Positions 54,518 through 63,405 of a DNA stretch of 64,000 nucleotides are shown one piece after another. The notes beneath the pieces were generated by a model. It had not been told where the DNA came from and ran no database searches. It worked only from the letters and a program-made list of their open reading frames with translations. Source of the DNA: Acuticoccus yangtzensis (GTDB lineage: Bacteria > Pseudomonadota > Alphaproteobacteria > Rhizobiales > Amorphaceae); the NCBI RefSeq assembly GCF_001927245.1, contig NZ_MJUX01000007.1:62001-126000 (forward strand). The letters are read 5' to 3'. Position numbers and translations under genes: made by a program. Position 1 is the stretch's first letter. Every line of letters begins with the position of its first letter.

Positions 54518-55507
54518 TCAGACCATCGCGAACTTGGCGAAGTTCGTGTGACGCGCCTTGATCGTGCGTACGGTGCCGTGCAGCGAGCGCATCACGATGG
54601 TCTCGGTCTCGATATATTCGGGGTGGAAGCGCACGCCCTTCACGAGGTTGCCGTCGGTCACGCCGGTGGCCGAGAAGTAGACGTCGCCCTGCGCCATCTC
54701 CTCGTGGGTGTAGATCTTGTTGGGATCGGAGATGGCCATGCGCTCGGCGCGGGAGCGGCGCTCCTCGGTGTCGAGGATGAGGCGGCCCTGCATCTGACCG
54801 CCGACGCAGCGCAGCGCCGCCGCGGCGAGGACGCCCTCGGGCGCGGCGCCGACGCCGATATAAAGGTCGATGCCCGACTCCAGCGGGTTGGTCGTGTTGA
54901 TCACGCCGGCCACGTCACCGTCGGAGATGAGGCGCACGGCAACGCCCGTCTCACGCAGCTCGGCGATGAGGTCGGTGTGGCGCGGACGGTCGAGCACGCA
55001 GGCGGTGATCTCGTTCTGCGGGACGCCCTTTTCCTTGGCGACGCGGGCGACGATCTCCTTCGTCGGCATGTCGAGCTCGATGAAGCCTTCCGGATAGCCG
55101 GGGCCGACGGCGAGCTTCTGCATGTAGACGTCGGGCGCGTTCAGAAGGGCGCCGCCCTGCGCCATCGCCAAGGTGGCGATGGAGTTCGGCATGTCTTTCG
55201 CGCACAGGGTGGTGCCTTCGAGCGGGTCGAGCGCGATGTCGACGCGCTGGCCGCCGGCGCCGACCGCTTCGCCGATATAGAGCATCGGCGCCTCGTCGCG
55301 CTCACCCTCGCCGATGACGACGATGCCTTCGATCGCGAGGCGATTCAGTTCGCGGCGCATCGCGTCGACGGCGGCCTGGTCGGCGGCCTTCTCGTCCCCG
55401 CGGCCACGCAGCCGGGCAGCGGCCACCGCGGCGCGCTCGGTCACGCGCATGATCTCGACGGTCAGAACGCGGTCGAGCCCGCCCTGCGGTGTTTTATCTT
55501 CAGCCAT
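54518..55507 (-). CDS. glpX: Class II fructose-1,6-bisphosphatase
   Basis: A 329-residue GlpX-type phosphatase that hydrolyses fructose 1,6-bisphosphate (and often sedoheptulose 1,7-bisphosphate) in gluconeogenesis. Motifs are VIGEGERDEAPMLYIGE, the metal and phosphate site DIALDPLEGTTLCA, and GVGAAPEGVLAAAAL. ATG at 55507 gives the standard N-terminus ending in LDRVLTVEIMRVTERAAVAAA; the frame is open much further upstream but only as shadow of hom. It follows hom on the same strand, as in other Hyphomicrobiales. Confidence 0.96.
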   Translation of the reverse strand: MAEDKTPQGGLDRVLTVEIMRVTERAAVAAARLRGRGDEKAADQAAVDAMRRELNRLAIEGIVVIGEGERDEAPMLYIGEAVGAGGQRVDIALDPLEGTTLCAKDMPNSIATLAMAQGGALLNAPDVYMQKLAVGPGYPEGFIELDMPTKEIVARVAKEKGVPQNEITACVLDRPRHTDLIAELRETGVAVRLISDGDVAGVINTTNPLESGIDLYIGVGAAPEGVLAAAALRCVGGQMQGRLILDTEERRSRAERMAISDPNKIYTHEEMAQGDVYFSATGVTDGNLVKGVRFHPEYIETETIVMRSLHGTVRTIKARHTNFAKFAMV

Positions 55508-55686
55508 GGCCTTCGTCAGGTCTCCGCTTCTGGGAAGGCATCCCTTGTGCCGTGTCGGCAGGCTGCGTGCAATCATTAGCGCACGTTGCAACCGCCACAA
55601 TCGCACGCGGTGTGCCTTTGCCGTGTGCAAGTGGGCGAAAGTGTGGCTTTCGCCCCCCTCTCGCGCCCGGCCGCCTGCCGCGAGAG

Positions 55687-56991
55687 TCAGAGCGTCTGGG
55701 CGATGCGGATGACGTGTGGCTTGCGCACGACGATGCCTTCCGCCTCGATCGCCGCCAGGGCGCGCATGAGGGCCGCCTCGTCGGTCGGGTAGGTCACCAG
55801 GATGACGGTCTGCTCGCTGAGCGGCGGCAGATGCTCGGGCCGGTGCGGCGTCTTCTGCACGATCTGCTCCAGGCTGATCCCCTCCGCGGCCATGTTCTTG
55901 GCGAGCGAGGCGAAGGCGCCGGCGCGGTCGGCGATCGGCAGGCGCACGTAGAAGGCGCCGCGGTGTCCGCCCGCCTTGGGCTTCTGGAACGGCAGCAGCG
56001 AGGCGGCGGGGCGGCCGAGCGGGCGCGGGGCGAGACCGCGGGCGAGGTCCGTTAGGTCGGACACGACCGCCGAAGCCGTCGCCATGCCGCCAGCCCCCGG
56101 CCCTGACAGGACGAGTTCGTTGAACGCCGGGCCCCGCACCGAAACGGCGTTGGTGACGCCGGACGTCTCGGCCAGCGCGGTGCCGCGCGGCACCATGGTC
56201 GGGTGAACGCGCTGATCGACACCGTCCTCGGTCATGGTGGCGATGCCGAGGAGCTTGATGCGGAAGCCGAGCTCGGCCGCGGCGGCGATGTCGGCGGCTT
56301 CGATATTGCGGATGCCCTCGACGTTCATCGCCTCCGCGTCGATCTCCGTCGTGAAGGCGATGGAGGCGAGAATGGCGAGCTTGTGGGCGGTGTCGAACCC
56401 GTCGACGTCGAAGGTGGGGTCGGCCTCCGCGTAGCCTAGGCGCTGGGCGTCGGCCAGGCACTCGTCGAAGCCGATGCCGTCCGTCTCCATGCGGGTCAGG
56501 ATATAGTTGCAGGTGCCGTTCATGATGCCCAGAACCGAAGAGATCGGCACCCCGGCCAACCCGTCGCGCACAGTGCGGATCGCCGGGATCGCCCCCGCCA
56601 CGGCGGCTTCGTAGAGGAGCGGCACACCGGAGGCTTCGGCCATGGCGACGAGGCGCATGCCGTGCTCGGCGAGCAGCGCCTTGTTGGCGGTGACGACCGC
56701 CTTGCCGCTCGTCAGCGCGGCTTCCACGGCGGCCAGCGCCGCGCCCCCCGCCCCGCCGATCAGCTCGACGAAGACGTCCGCCTCGGTCTTGGCGAGGTCG
56801 ACCGGATCATCGACCCAGCTGATGCCGGAGAGGTCCACTCCACGGTCGCGCGAGCGGTTGCGCGCGGAGACGGCGACCACCTCGATGTTGCGGCCGGACC
56901 CGCCGTGCGTCGGCTCGGCCTGGAGGAGCTTGATGGTGGACGCACCGACGGTCCCGAGGCCGGCGATGGCGATTTTGAGGGTGTCGGACAC
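55687..56991 (-). CDS. hom: Homoserine dehydrogenase
   Basis: A 434-residue NAD(P)-dependent enzyme that reduces aspartate semialdehyde to homoserine for Thr and Met synthesis. The Rossmann motif is IAIAGLGTVGASTIKLL, the catalytic region has VVTANKALLAEHG and ILNGT-like IMNGTCNYILTRM, and an ACT regulatory domain (about residues 345-434, FYVRLPIADRAGAFASLAKN) suggests threonine feedback. GTG at 56991 is chosen because AAAGG lies six bases upstream; a TTG two codons earlier would touch that site. glpX lies downstream. Confidence 0.96.
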   Translation of the reverse strand: MSDTLKIAIAGLGTVGASTIKLLQAEPTHGGSGRNIEVVAVSARNRSRDRGVDLSGISWVDDPVDLAKTEADVFVELIGGAGGAALAAVEAALTSGKAVVTANKALLAEHGMRLVAMAEASGVPLLYEAAVAGAIPAIRTVRDGLAGVPISSVLGIMNGTCNYILTRMETDGIGFDECLADAQRLGYAEADPTFDVDGFDTAHKLAILASIAFTTEIDAEAMNVEGIRNIEAADIAAAAELGFRIKLLGIATMTEDGVDQRVHPTMVPRGTALAETSGVTNAVSVRGPAFNELVLSGPGAGGMATASAVVSDLTDLARGLAPRPLGRPAASLLPFQKPKAGGHRGAFYVRLPIADRAGAFASLAKNMAAEGISLEQIVQKTPHRPEHLPPLSEQTVILVTYPTDEAALMRALAAIEAEGIVVRKPHVIRIAQTL

Positions 56992-57081
56992 GGGCAACCT
57001 TTGCTGACGATGTTGAACGCGGTGTTCTCAAAGCGCATTCCGCCCGGCATGGCCAGGACCTTTTCGTCGTCTCGCCTTCGC

Positions 57082-57693
57082 TCAGCCCTCGGAAGGGGGG
57101 CGGCCGCGCATGCCTGCGGCCGCCGTGAGCGCGGTCATGGACGGGCGGCAGGCGAATGCGGCGTACCAGCCGGCGACGTGGGATTGGCGGGTGGCGGAGA
57201 AGCGTTCGGGCCAATGCGCCGCCAGGAAGCGGCACAGCGCCGCCGCGGAGAATTCGGACGCGCAGGGCGCCCCGGCAAATCGGTCCCGCTCCAAGATGTC
57301 GAGCGAAACGTTGATGGAGAGCCAGAGGCGGTTGAGGCCCAACCGGTCCCGCGGCTGGCCCGGATCGGCTTCGGCTTCCGCCAGAACGACGGCCGCCTTG
57401 ATCGCCCGGTCGGCCACCATGTCCATGGCGATCGCCCGGTAGTAGGCAGCGGGATCGCGCGGATAAAGGCCGCCGCCCGCCTCGTGGTTGAGGAATGCGA
57501 TGATCTCGCCGAGGTCGAAAATCGGCTCTTCATTATAGGGTACGAGAACCGGCATCTGTGACCAGGTCCGGCCCGAGGCTCGTCCGTCGTCTTGCGACTC
57601 GATCAGGCTCACACGGTCCACCAGCCCAAGCTCGTGAACCGCGATCCGCGCCTTGTCGGCGTACGGCGAACCTCGTGTGTACCAAAGCAACAT
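57082..57693 (-). CDS. Glutathione S-transferase-like protein
   Basis: A 203-residue two-domain protein. The N-terminal thioredoxin-like half begins LLWYTRGSPYADKARIAVHELGL and has the cis-Pro strand QMPVLVPYNEEPIFDLGEIIAFL; the C-terminal half is helical (AIAMDMVADRAIKAAVVL). The Ser-Pro-Tyr at the first helix is the usual glutathione contact region. The substrate is unknown. It lies between the aminotransferase and hom on the same strand and is not part of the block as I remember it from other Hyphomicrobiales, so it may be an insertion. Confidence 0.85.
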   Translation of the reverse strand: MLLWYTRGSPYADKARIAVHELGLVDRVSLIESQDDGRASGRTWSQMPVLVPYNEEPIFDLGEIIAFLNHEAGGGLYPRDPAAYYRAIAMDMVADRAIKAAVVLAEAEADPGQPRDRLGLNRLWLSINVSLDILERDRFAGAPCASEFSAAALCRFLAAHWPERFSATRQSHVAGWYAAFACRPSMTALTAAAGMRGRPPSEG

Positions 57694-57757
57694 AGGCCGA
57701 CACGCTCTTCGTCAGAGGGTTGTTCACCGGACGCGGACGCGCCCGGATATCGCAACC

Positions 57758-58972
57758 TTAACGCGTGGCCTGGATGGGCACAACGTTGTGTCGGCGGTCG
57801 AGGAACTTCTTCACGCTGCGGGCCGCCTGGCGGATGCGCTGCTCGTTCTCCACCAGGGCGATGCGAACGTGACCGTCGCCATGCTCGCCGAAGCCGATGC
57901 CGGGCGCCACCGCGACCGACGCCTCTTCGAGGAGCTCCTTGGCGAACTGCAGGCTGCCGAGATGCTCGAGCCCGCGCGGGATCGGCGCCCAAGCGAACAT
58001 CGACGCTTCGGGGGACGGGATTTCCCACCCGGCGCGCGCGAAGGAATCGACCAGCGCGTCCCGCCGCTTGCGATAGACCTCGCGCACTTCGACGATCGGC
58101 TCCTCGCCGCCGTTGAGCGCCGCGGTGGCGGCCACCTGGATCGGCGTGAAGGCGCCGTAGTCGAGGTAGGACTTCACCCGCGCCAGCGCGGCGATCAACC
58201 GCGGATTGCCGACCGCGAAGCCCATGCGCCAGCCCGGCATGGAGAAGGTCTTCGACATCGAGGTGAACTCGACGGCGATGTCCTTCGCCCCTTCCACCTG
58301 CAGCACGGAAGGCGGCGGGGTGTTGCCGAAATAGATCTCCGAATAGGCGAGGTCCGACAGCACCCAGATGTCGTGCTTCTTCGCGAAGGCGACGACCTCG
58401 CGGTAGAAGTCGAGGTCGGCGATGTGGGCGCCGGGGTTCGACGGGTAGCACAGCACCATGGCGATGGGTTTGGGCACCGAATGGACGACGGCCCGCTCCA
58501 GCGCGCGGAAGAACTCATCGCCCGGTTCGGCGGGGATCGAGCGGGTGGAGCCGCCCGCCATCAGGAAGCCGAAGGCGTGGATCGGGTAGGACGGGTTCGG
58601 CGTCAGGATCACGTCGCCGGGGGCGGTGATCGCCTGCGCCATGTTGGCGAAGCCTTCCTTCGACCCCAGCGTCGCCACGACCTCGGTGTCCGGGTCGAGC
58701 TTCACGCCGAAGCGGCGCTCATAATAGGCCGCCTGGGCGCGGCGCAGGCCCGGAATGCCCTTGGAGGCGGAGTAGCGGTGCGTGCGCGGCTTGCCGACCG
58801 TCTCGGTCAACTTGTCGCAGATGGCCTGGGGGGTCGGCAGGTCCGGGTTGCCCATGCCGAGGTCGATGATATCGGCCCCATTGGCGCGTGCCGCCGCCTT
58901 GAGGCGATTAACCTCTTCGAAAACATAGGGGGGCAGCCGGCGGATCTTATGGAATTCTTGCACCGGGGGCAT
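57758..58972 (-). CDS. Class I/II PLP aminotransferase (AlaC / LL-diaminopimelate aminotransferase-like)
   Basis: A 404-residue fold-type I aminotransferase. It has the N-terminal LPPYVFEEVNRLKAAARANGADIIDLGMGNPD, the cofactor region GSKEGFANM, the DLAYSEIYF strand with the Asp that contacts the pyridine nitrogen, and the PLP-lysine in SMSKTFSMPGWRMGFAVGN. This group includes AlaC, which transaminates pyruvate; alphaproteobacterial members are often labelled LL-diaminopimelate aminotransferase. hom lies downstream, so an amino-acid role in the aspartate family is plausible. Confidence 0.92.
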   Translation of the reverse strand: MPPVQEFHKIRRLPPYVFEEVNRLKAAARANGADIIDLGMGNPDLPTPQAICDKLTETVGKPRTHRYSASKGIPGLRRAQAAYYERRFGVKLDPDTEVVATLGSKEGFANMAQAITAPGDVILTPNPSYPIHAFGFLMAGGSTRSIPAEPGDEFFRALERAVVHSVPKPIAMVLCYPSNPGAHIADLDFYREVVAFAKKHDIWVLSDLAYSEIYFGNTPPPSVLQVEGAKDIAVEFTSMSKTFSMPGWRMGFAVGNPRLIAALARVKSYLDYGAFTPIQVAATAALNGGEEPIVEVREVYRKRRDALVDSFARAGWEIPSPEASMFAWAPIPRGLEHLGSLQFAKELLEEASVAVAPGIGFGEHGDGHVRIALVENEQRIRQAARSVKKFLDRRHNVVPIQATR

Positions 58973-59010
58973 CGCAATACTCCGAACGTTTGGATGCGAG
59001 ATACAGCGTC

Positions 59011-59559
59011 CTATTGGGCCGGCGCAACGGTTTCGTCGGCAAAAGGTTGTGGTCCGACGGCGCGCGGTTGAGGTTCCGCCGGATCGACCGGCCGTCCCGC
59101 ATCCGGCGCCGCGTCGGCGGCCGGCGGCGTGCGGCTGCTGCCGGAAGCGATGCGGTTGCGCACCTCCTCCGGATCCGCCGCGGCGGGCGCCGGACCGGCG
59201 CCCCGCCCGGACGCTGCGATACGCTGCCGCGCCTCTTCGACCTGGGACCGTCCGCGCGCCGACAACTCACCGGCGAAGCTCTGCTTGTTGATCGCCCCGG
59301 TCCGCGCCTTCGAGTAGGCGCCCTCGGCCGCCACCGCCTGTTTGGTGGCCGCGACGTCGTCAGGATCGCGCGGCAGACCGGACACGTTGGCCGGATCGGA
59401 GAGGATGTTGGGGAAACCGTCGGCGGTCTGGGGCGGCGCATCCGCCGGCAGCATCGTCGCCGGGCGCGGCGACAGCGGAATGAGCGGCGCGGCCGGGTCC
59501 ACCGTGCAGCCTGAAAGCGCCGCCGCCATCACACCCACGCCCAACCACAGACCCCTCAC
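59011..59559 (-). CDS. Putative small lipoprotein
   Basis: A 182-residue exported lipoprotein of unknown function. The lipobox is ALSGC, 18 residues in when translation begins at GTG 59559, which has GAGGT five bases upstream. An earlier GTG at 59571 would add four residues. The mature protein is Pro/Ala-rich and low in hydrophobic residues; a short central part (DPDDVAATKQAVAAEGAYSKAR...) may be helical. No family recognised. It ends 38 nt before the aminotransferase start on the same strand and is divergent from phaC. Confidence 0.7.
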   Translation of the reverse strand: MRGLWLGVGVMAAALSGCTVDPAAPLIPLSPRPATMLPADAPPQTADGFPNILSDPANVSGLPRDPDDVAATKQAVAAEGAYSKARTGAINKQSFAGELSARGRSQVEEARQRIAASGRGAGPAPAAADPEEVRNRIASGSSRTPPAADAAPDAGRPVDPAEPQPRAVGPQPFADETVAPAQ

Positions 59560-59675
59560 ACGCCACCTCACACCGGGTAATTTCGCCACCCTACCACCGA
59601 ATCCGACGCTTTTTCGGTCCAGCCTGTTGGCAACCGCGCCATCACGTCCCATGAGTTAAGCCTAAAAGGAAGAAC

Positions 59676-59729
59676 ATGCAGCGAAGAACTGCGAGAGGAG
59701 GCGCTCGGAGATGGCCGTACGTGATTTGA
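59676..59729 (+). CDS. 17-codon uORF overlapping the phaC start
   Basis: ATG at 59676 with AAAAGGAAG just upstream opens a frame encoding MQRRTARGGARRWPYVI, ending at TGA 59727-59729. It overlaps the phaC start (59711) by 19 nt in a different frame. It has a better ribosome site than many genes here. It could be a regulatory leader ORF or a chance frame. Confidence 0.35.
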   Translation: MQRRTARGGARRWPYVI

Positions 59730-61534
59730 GCGACACACCGCGGGATCCTGTGCTGAATTATATCGTCGATAATCCGGAAGAGTTCGCGAAGAACCTGACC
59801 AAGATGCTTGGCCACGCCAACGAGGCCATCGCCGCCTACGTTGCGCCGATGCAGCACGGCGAAATCAAGAACGACCGTACCGACGAGCTGACCGAGTGGA
59901 TCAAGACGCTGTCGCGCGTCACCCACTATTGGATGGCCGACCCCGCCCGCGCGTTCGAGGCGCAGGCCCGCCTCGCCAAGGACTGGACCGCGCTCTACGC
60001 CAACGCGATGCGCCGCATGGCGGGCGAGGACGCCGAGCCCGTCGCCAAGCCCGAGCCCGGCGACAAGAGGTTCAAGGACGAGGACTGGTCGACCGTCCAG
60101 TTCTTCGACTTCATCAAGCAGGGCTACCTCATCACCACCCGCTGGGCGCAAAGCCTCGTCGACGACACCGACGATCTCGACGAGCACACCCGCGCCAAGG
60201 CGGCCTTCTACGTCAAGCAGCTCTCGGCGGCGCTCTCGCCGTCCAACTTCATCTTCACCAACCCGGAGCTCCTGCGCGAGACCGCGTCCCGCTCGGGCGA
60301 AAACCTTGCGCTCGGCATGAAGATGCTGGCCGAGGACGTCGCCCGCGGGAAGGGCGAGCTGCGCCTGCGCCAATCCGACCCGGACAAGTTCCAGGTCGGC
60401 GTGAACATGGCCGTGACGCCGGGCGACGTGATCGCCGAAAACAACGTCGCCCAGCTCATCCAATACAAGCCGGCGACGGAAACGGTCGCGAAAGAGCCGA
60501 TCTTCATCGTCCCGCCGTGGATCAACAAGTTCTACATCCTCGACCTCAATCCCGATAAGTCGATGATCCGCTGGCTGGTCTCGCAAGGGCACACGGTCTT
60601 CGTGCTCTCCTGGGTGAACCCGGACGAGCGCCACGCCAACTACGACTTCGTCAGCTACATGCGCGAGGGCGTGCTGTGGGGTGTGGAGAACGTCCTGAAG
60701 GCGGCGGCCACGGAGAAGTGCGACATCGTCGGCTACTGCGTCGGCGGCACGCTGCTCGCCATGACGCTCGCCTACATGGACCGCCTGGGCGACCGGCGGA
60801 TCAACTCGGCCACCTTCCTCACGGCGCAGATCGACTTCACCCACGCGGGTGACTTGAAGATCTTCGTCGACCGTGACCAGCTCGCCGCGCTGGAAAAGAA
60901 GATGGACGCCAAGGGCTACCTCGAAGGCTCGTCCATGGCGACCGCGTTCAACATGCTGCGCGCCAACGACCTGATCTGGCCCTACGTGGTCAACAACTAC
61001 ATCAAGGGAAAGGACCCCTTCCCCTTCGATCTTCTGTTCTGGAACTCGGACGCGACGCGGATGCCGGCCGCGAACCACAAGTTCTACCTGCGCAACTTCT
61101 ACCTCAACAACCTCTTCTCCAAGGGCGAGCTGGAGGTGGACGGGCTGAAGCTGTCGCCGGCGAACATCAACGTGCCGGTGTTCAACGTCGCCACGAAGGA
61201 AGACCACATCGCCCCGGCGCTGTCGGTCTATACCGGCAACAAGCTGCTGGGCGGCGACGCGAAGTTCGTGCTCACAGGGTCCGGCCACATCGCCGGGATC
61301 GTCAATCCGCCGGACAAGAACAAATATCAGGTGTGGGTGGACGGTGACACGTCCGGCTCGCTGGAGCACTGGACCGAGACGGCGAAGGAAATTCCCGGCT
61401 CCTGGTGGCCGCTGTGGCACGAATGGCTCGGCGAACAGCGCAGCGGCGAGATGGTGGAGGCCCGCACGCCCGGAGGCGCCGCCTTCAACCCGATCGAGGC
61501 CGCGCCCGGCCGCTACGTGAGGATGCGCTACTGA
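59711..61534 (+). CDS. phaC: Class I poly(R)-hydroxyalkanoate synthase
   Basis: A 607-residue granule-bound enzyme that polymerises (R)-3-hydroxyacyl-CoA into PHA storage polyester. The N-terminal PhaC domain (PSNFIFTNPELLRETASRSGENLALGM) precedes an alpha/beta-hydrolase domain with the lipase-like box GYCVGG (Cys near residue 343), the Asp in VATKEDHIAP and the His in GSGHIAG. Length fits class I. GAGG and GGAG lie upstream of the ATG. It is divergent from the small lipoprotein; no phaR, phaA or phaB is in the window. Confidence 0.97.
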   Translation: MAVRDLSDTPRDPVLNYIVDNPEEFAKNLTKMLGHANEAIAAYVAPMQHGEIKNDRTDELTEWIKTLSRVTHYWMADPARAFEAQARLAKDWTALYANAMRRMAGEDAEPVAKPEPGDKRFKDEDWSTVQFFDFIKQGYLITTRWAQSLVDDTDDLDEHTRAKAAFYVKQLSAALSPSNFIFTNPELLRETASRSGENLALGMKMLAEDVARGKGELRLRQSDPDKFQVGVNMAVTPGDVIAENNVAQLIQYKPATETVAKEPIFIVPPWINKFYILDLNPDKSMIRWLVSQGHTVFVLSWVNPDERHANYDFVSYMREGVLWGVENVLKAAATEKCDIVGYCVGGTLLAMTLAYMDRLGDRRINSATFLTAQIDFTHAGDLKIFVDRDQLAALEKKMDAKGYLEGSSMATAFNMLRANDLIWPYVVNNYIKGKDPFPFDLLFWNSDATRMPAANHKFYLRNFYLNNLFSKGELEVDGLKLSPANINVPVFNVATKEDHIAPALSVYTGNKLLGGDAKFVLTGSGHIAGIVNPPDKNKYQVWVDGDTSGSLEHWTETAKEIPGSWWPLWHEWLGEQRSGEMVEARTPGGAAFNPIEAAPGRYVRMRY

Positions 61535-61559
61535 CGGCCGCGGACCCCGCGCCCGCGCC

Positions 61560-62198
61560 TCAGACGAGGAGCGCGAAAACGCCCCAGCAGACGGCGAGGA
61601 AGAGAAGGCTGCCGCCGAACAAGACCCACTTGGGCAAGTGGTAACGGCGCACCCTCTCGCCCAACAGCGCGCAGGCGAGCGCGGTGCCGAAATAGCGGAT
61701 CGCCCGGCTCATGGCGATCGCCAGCAGGAAGATGAAGAAGCTCTGCTCCGACGCCCCCGCCCCGAGCGTCGCCAGTTGCAGCGGCGCCGGGCCCAGCGAG
61801 ATCAGGAAGATCGCCCAGAAATAGCCGCTCCCCTCGGAGAGCCGCGCGACCGTGGTCTCATAGCTCTGCGTCATGCCGAAGTGGGCGAGAAGCGGCTGAA
61901 CCACCGGCTCGAACAACAGGTTGCCGAGCGCGAAAAACAGCGATGAGCCGATGAGGCAGCCGATCAGCGCGCTGAGCGCGATGCCCCACGCCCGCCGCGG
62001 ATAGCCCACCATCAGAGGCACCATGATCGCCTCGAGCGGTATCGGCAGAACCGTCGATTCGCCGAACGAGAGCGCCCCGATGCCGAGCCTCGAATTGGCC
62101 AGCCGGCGCGAAATACGGGCCAGCCGGGATTCGCCCGGCGGCAGGCGTCCCGCGTCCGCATGTGTCATGGTGCTCGCGGAAGTGCTGAGGTCGTTCAT
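61560..62198 (-). CDS. YqaA/DedA-like VTT-domain membrane protein
   Basis: A 212-residue inner-membrane protein with about four to five hydrophobic segments. ESTVLPIPLEAIMVPLMVGYP and ALIGCLIGSSLFFALGNLLFEPVVQPLL match the VTT/SNARE-associated fold with its re-entrant loops, as in YqaA. Related DedA proteins are lipid scramblases or flippases. The N-terminal 35 residues are polar. It lies 145 nt downstream of argC on the same strand and is convergent with phaC. Confidence 0.85.
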   Translation of the reverse strand: MNDLSTSASTMTHADAGRLPPGESRLARISRRLANSRLGIGALSFGESTVLPIPLEAIMVPLMVGYPRRAWGIALSALIGCLIGSSLFFALGNLLFEPVVQPLLAHFGMTQSYETTVARLSEGSGYFWAIFLISLGPAPLQLATLGAGASEQSFFIFLLAIAMSRAIRYFGTALACALLGERVRRYHLPKWVLFGGSLLFLAVCWGVFALLV

Positions 62199-62343
62199 GT
62201 GAACAAAATTGCCGATCCTGGCCCGCGGTTCCCCCCAGGTCGTTGGGTCGCACCCGTCACCGTGCGCCGATGCAAAAAAGGTGGCCGCTCAGCCAACCTT
62301 TCCGCGGCCCAGATGTAGCGGGCGAGCAAGCTGCAGGGGCCGC

Positions 62344-63378
62344 TCAGGGGAAGAGGGCGAGCTGCTTCAGCCCCGTCGCCTCGGGCAGCCCGCACATCAC
62401 GTTCATGTTCTGCACCGCCTGGCCGGACGCGCCCTTCACCAGATTGTCCAGCGTCGAGATGACGATCGCGCGGCCCTTGCGCCGGTCCGGCACCACGCCG
62501 ATGCGCGTGAAGTTCGTCCCCCGCACATGGCGCGACTGCGGCACCTCGCCGAACGGCAGCACGTTCACGAAGAACTCGTCCGCGTAGGCGGCGGCCAGCG
62601 TGTCGTGGATCGCCTTCGGGTCCCCCGAAACATAGATCGTCGCGTAGATCGCCCGGTTGATGGGGATGAGGTGCGGCGTGAAGGTCGGCTCTACGGCGGC
62701 GCCCGCGGCGAGCGAAAGCTCCTGGTCGAGCTCGGCGGTGTGGCGGTGGTTGCCGACCGAGTAGGCGTGGAAGCCCTCCGCGACCTCGGAGAAGAGCGTC
62801 GCCACCTTGGCCGCGCGCCCCGCCCCGGTCACGCCCGACTTGGCGTCGATGACGATGTTGTCCGTCTCGACCACCCCGGCGCCGACCAGCGGAACGAGTG
62901 CCAGCAGCGACGTCGTCGTGTAGCAGCCCGGATTGCCGACGAGCCGCGCCTTGGCGATGGCGTCCCGGTGAATCTCGGTCAGGCCGTAGACGGCCTCTTT
63001 CTGCAGCGCCTCGGCCTGGTGGGCATGGCCGTACCAATGGGCGTAGGCGGCGGGGTCCGACAGGCGGAAGTCCGCCGACAGGTCGACGATCTTCAGGTCC
63101 GGCTTGGCCTCGAGCGCGGCCTTGAGCGCGGTCTGCGTGGTGCCGTGCGGCAGGGCGCAGAAGAGGACGTCGACCGGGGCGAGGTCGAGGTCGGCGATGG
63201 TGGTGAGCGTCGGCAGGTCGTAGGCGGCGAGCTGCGGGAAGACGCTCGCCATCGCCTTGCCGGCGTTGGACTCGGCGGACAAAGCGGTGATCTTCGCCTC
63301 GGGATGGACGAGGAGAAGGCGCAGAAGCTCGGCGCCGGTGTAGCCGGACGCCCCGTAGATGGCGACGTTAAGGGTCAT
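62344..63378 (-). CDS. argC: N-acetyl-gamma-glutamyl-phosphate reductase
   Basis: A 344-residue enzyme for the third step of arginine synthesis. The NADP-binding motif is VAIYGASGYTGAELLRLLLVHP, the catalytic Cys is in LVGNPGCYTTTSL (Cys152), and SGVTGAGRAA and HRHTAELDQEL carry the substrate-binding and catalytic His residues. Length is normal for the long bacterial type. It is on the same strand as a GNAT gene 27 nt upstream, with which it may be co-transcribed. carB elsewhere in the window serves the same pathway. Confidence 0.97.
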   Translation of the reverse strand: MTLNVAIYGASGYTGAELLRLLLVHPEAKITALSAESNAGKAMASVFPQLAAYDLPTLTTIADLDLAPVDVLFCALPHGTTQTALKAALEAKPDLKIVDLSADFRLSDPAAYAHWYGHAHQAEALQKEAVYGLTEIHRDAIAKARLVGNPGCYTTTSLLALVPLVGAGVVETDNIVIDAKSGVTGAGRAAKVATLFSEVAEGFHAYSVGNHRHTAELDQELSLAAGAAVEPTFTPHLIPINRAIYATIYVSGDPKAIHDTLAAAYADEFFVNVLPFGEVPQSRHVRGTNFTRIGVVPDRRKGRAIVISTLDNLVKGASGQAVQNMNVMCGLPEATGLKQLALFP

Positions 63379-63405
63379 GTTAGTCTCGAAATGGTTCGTG
63401 GGGGA

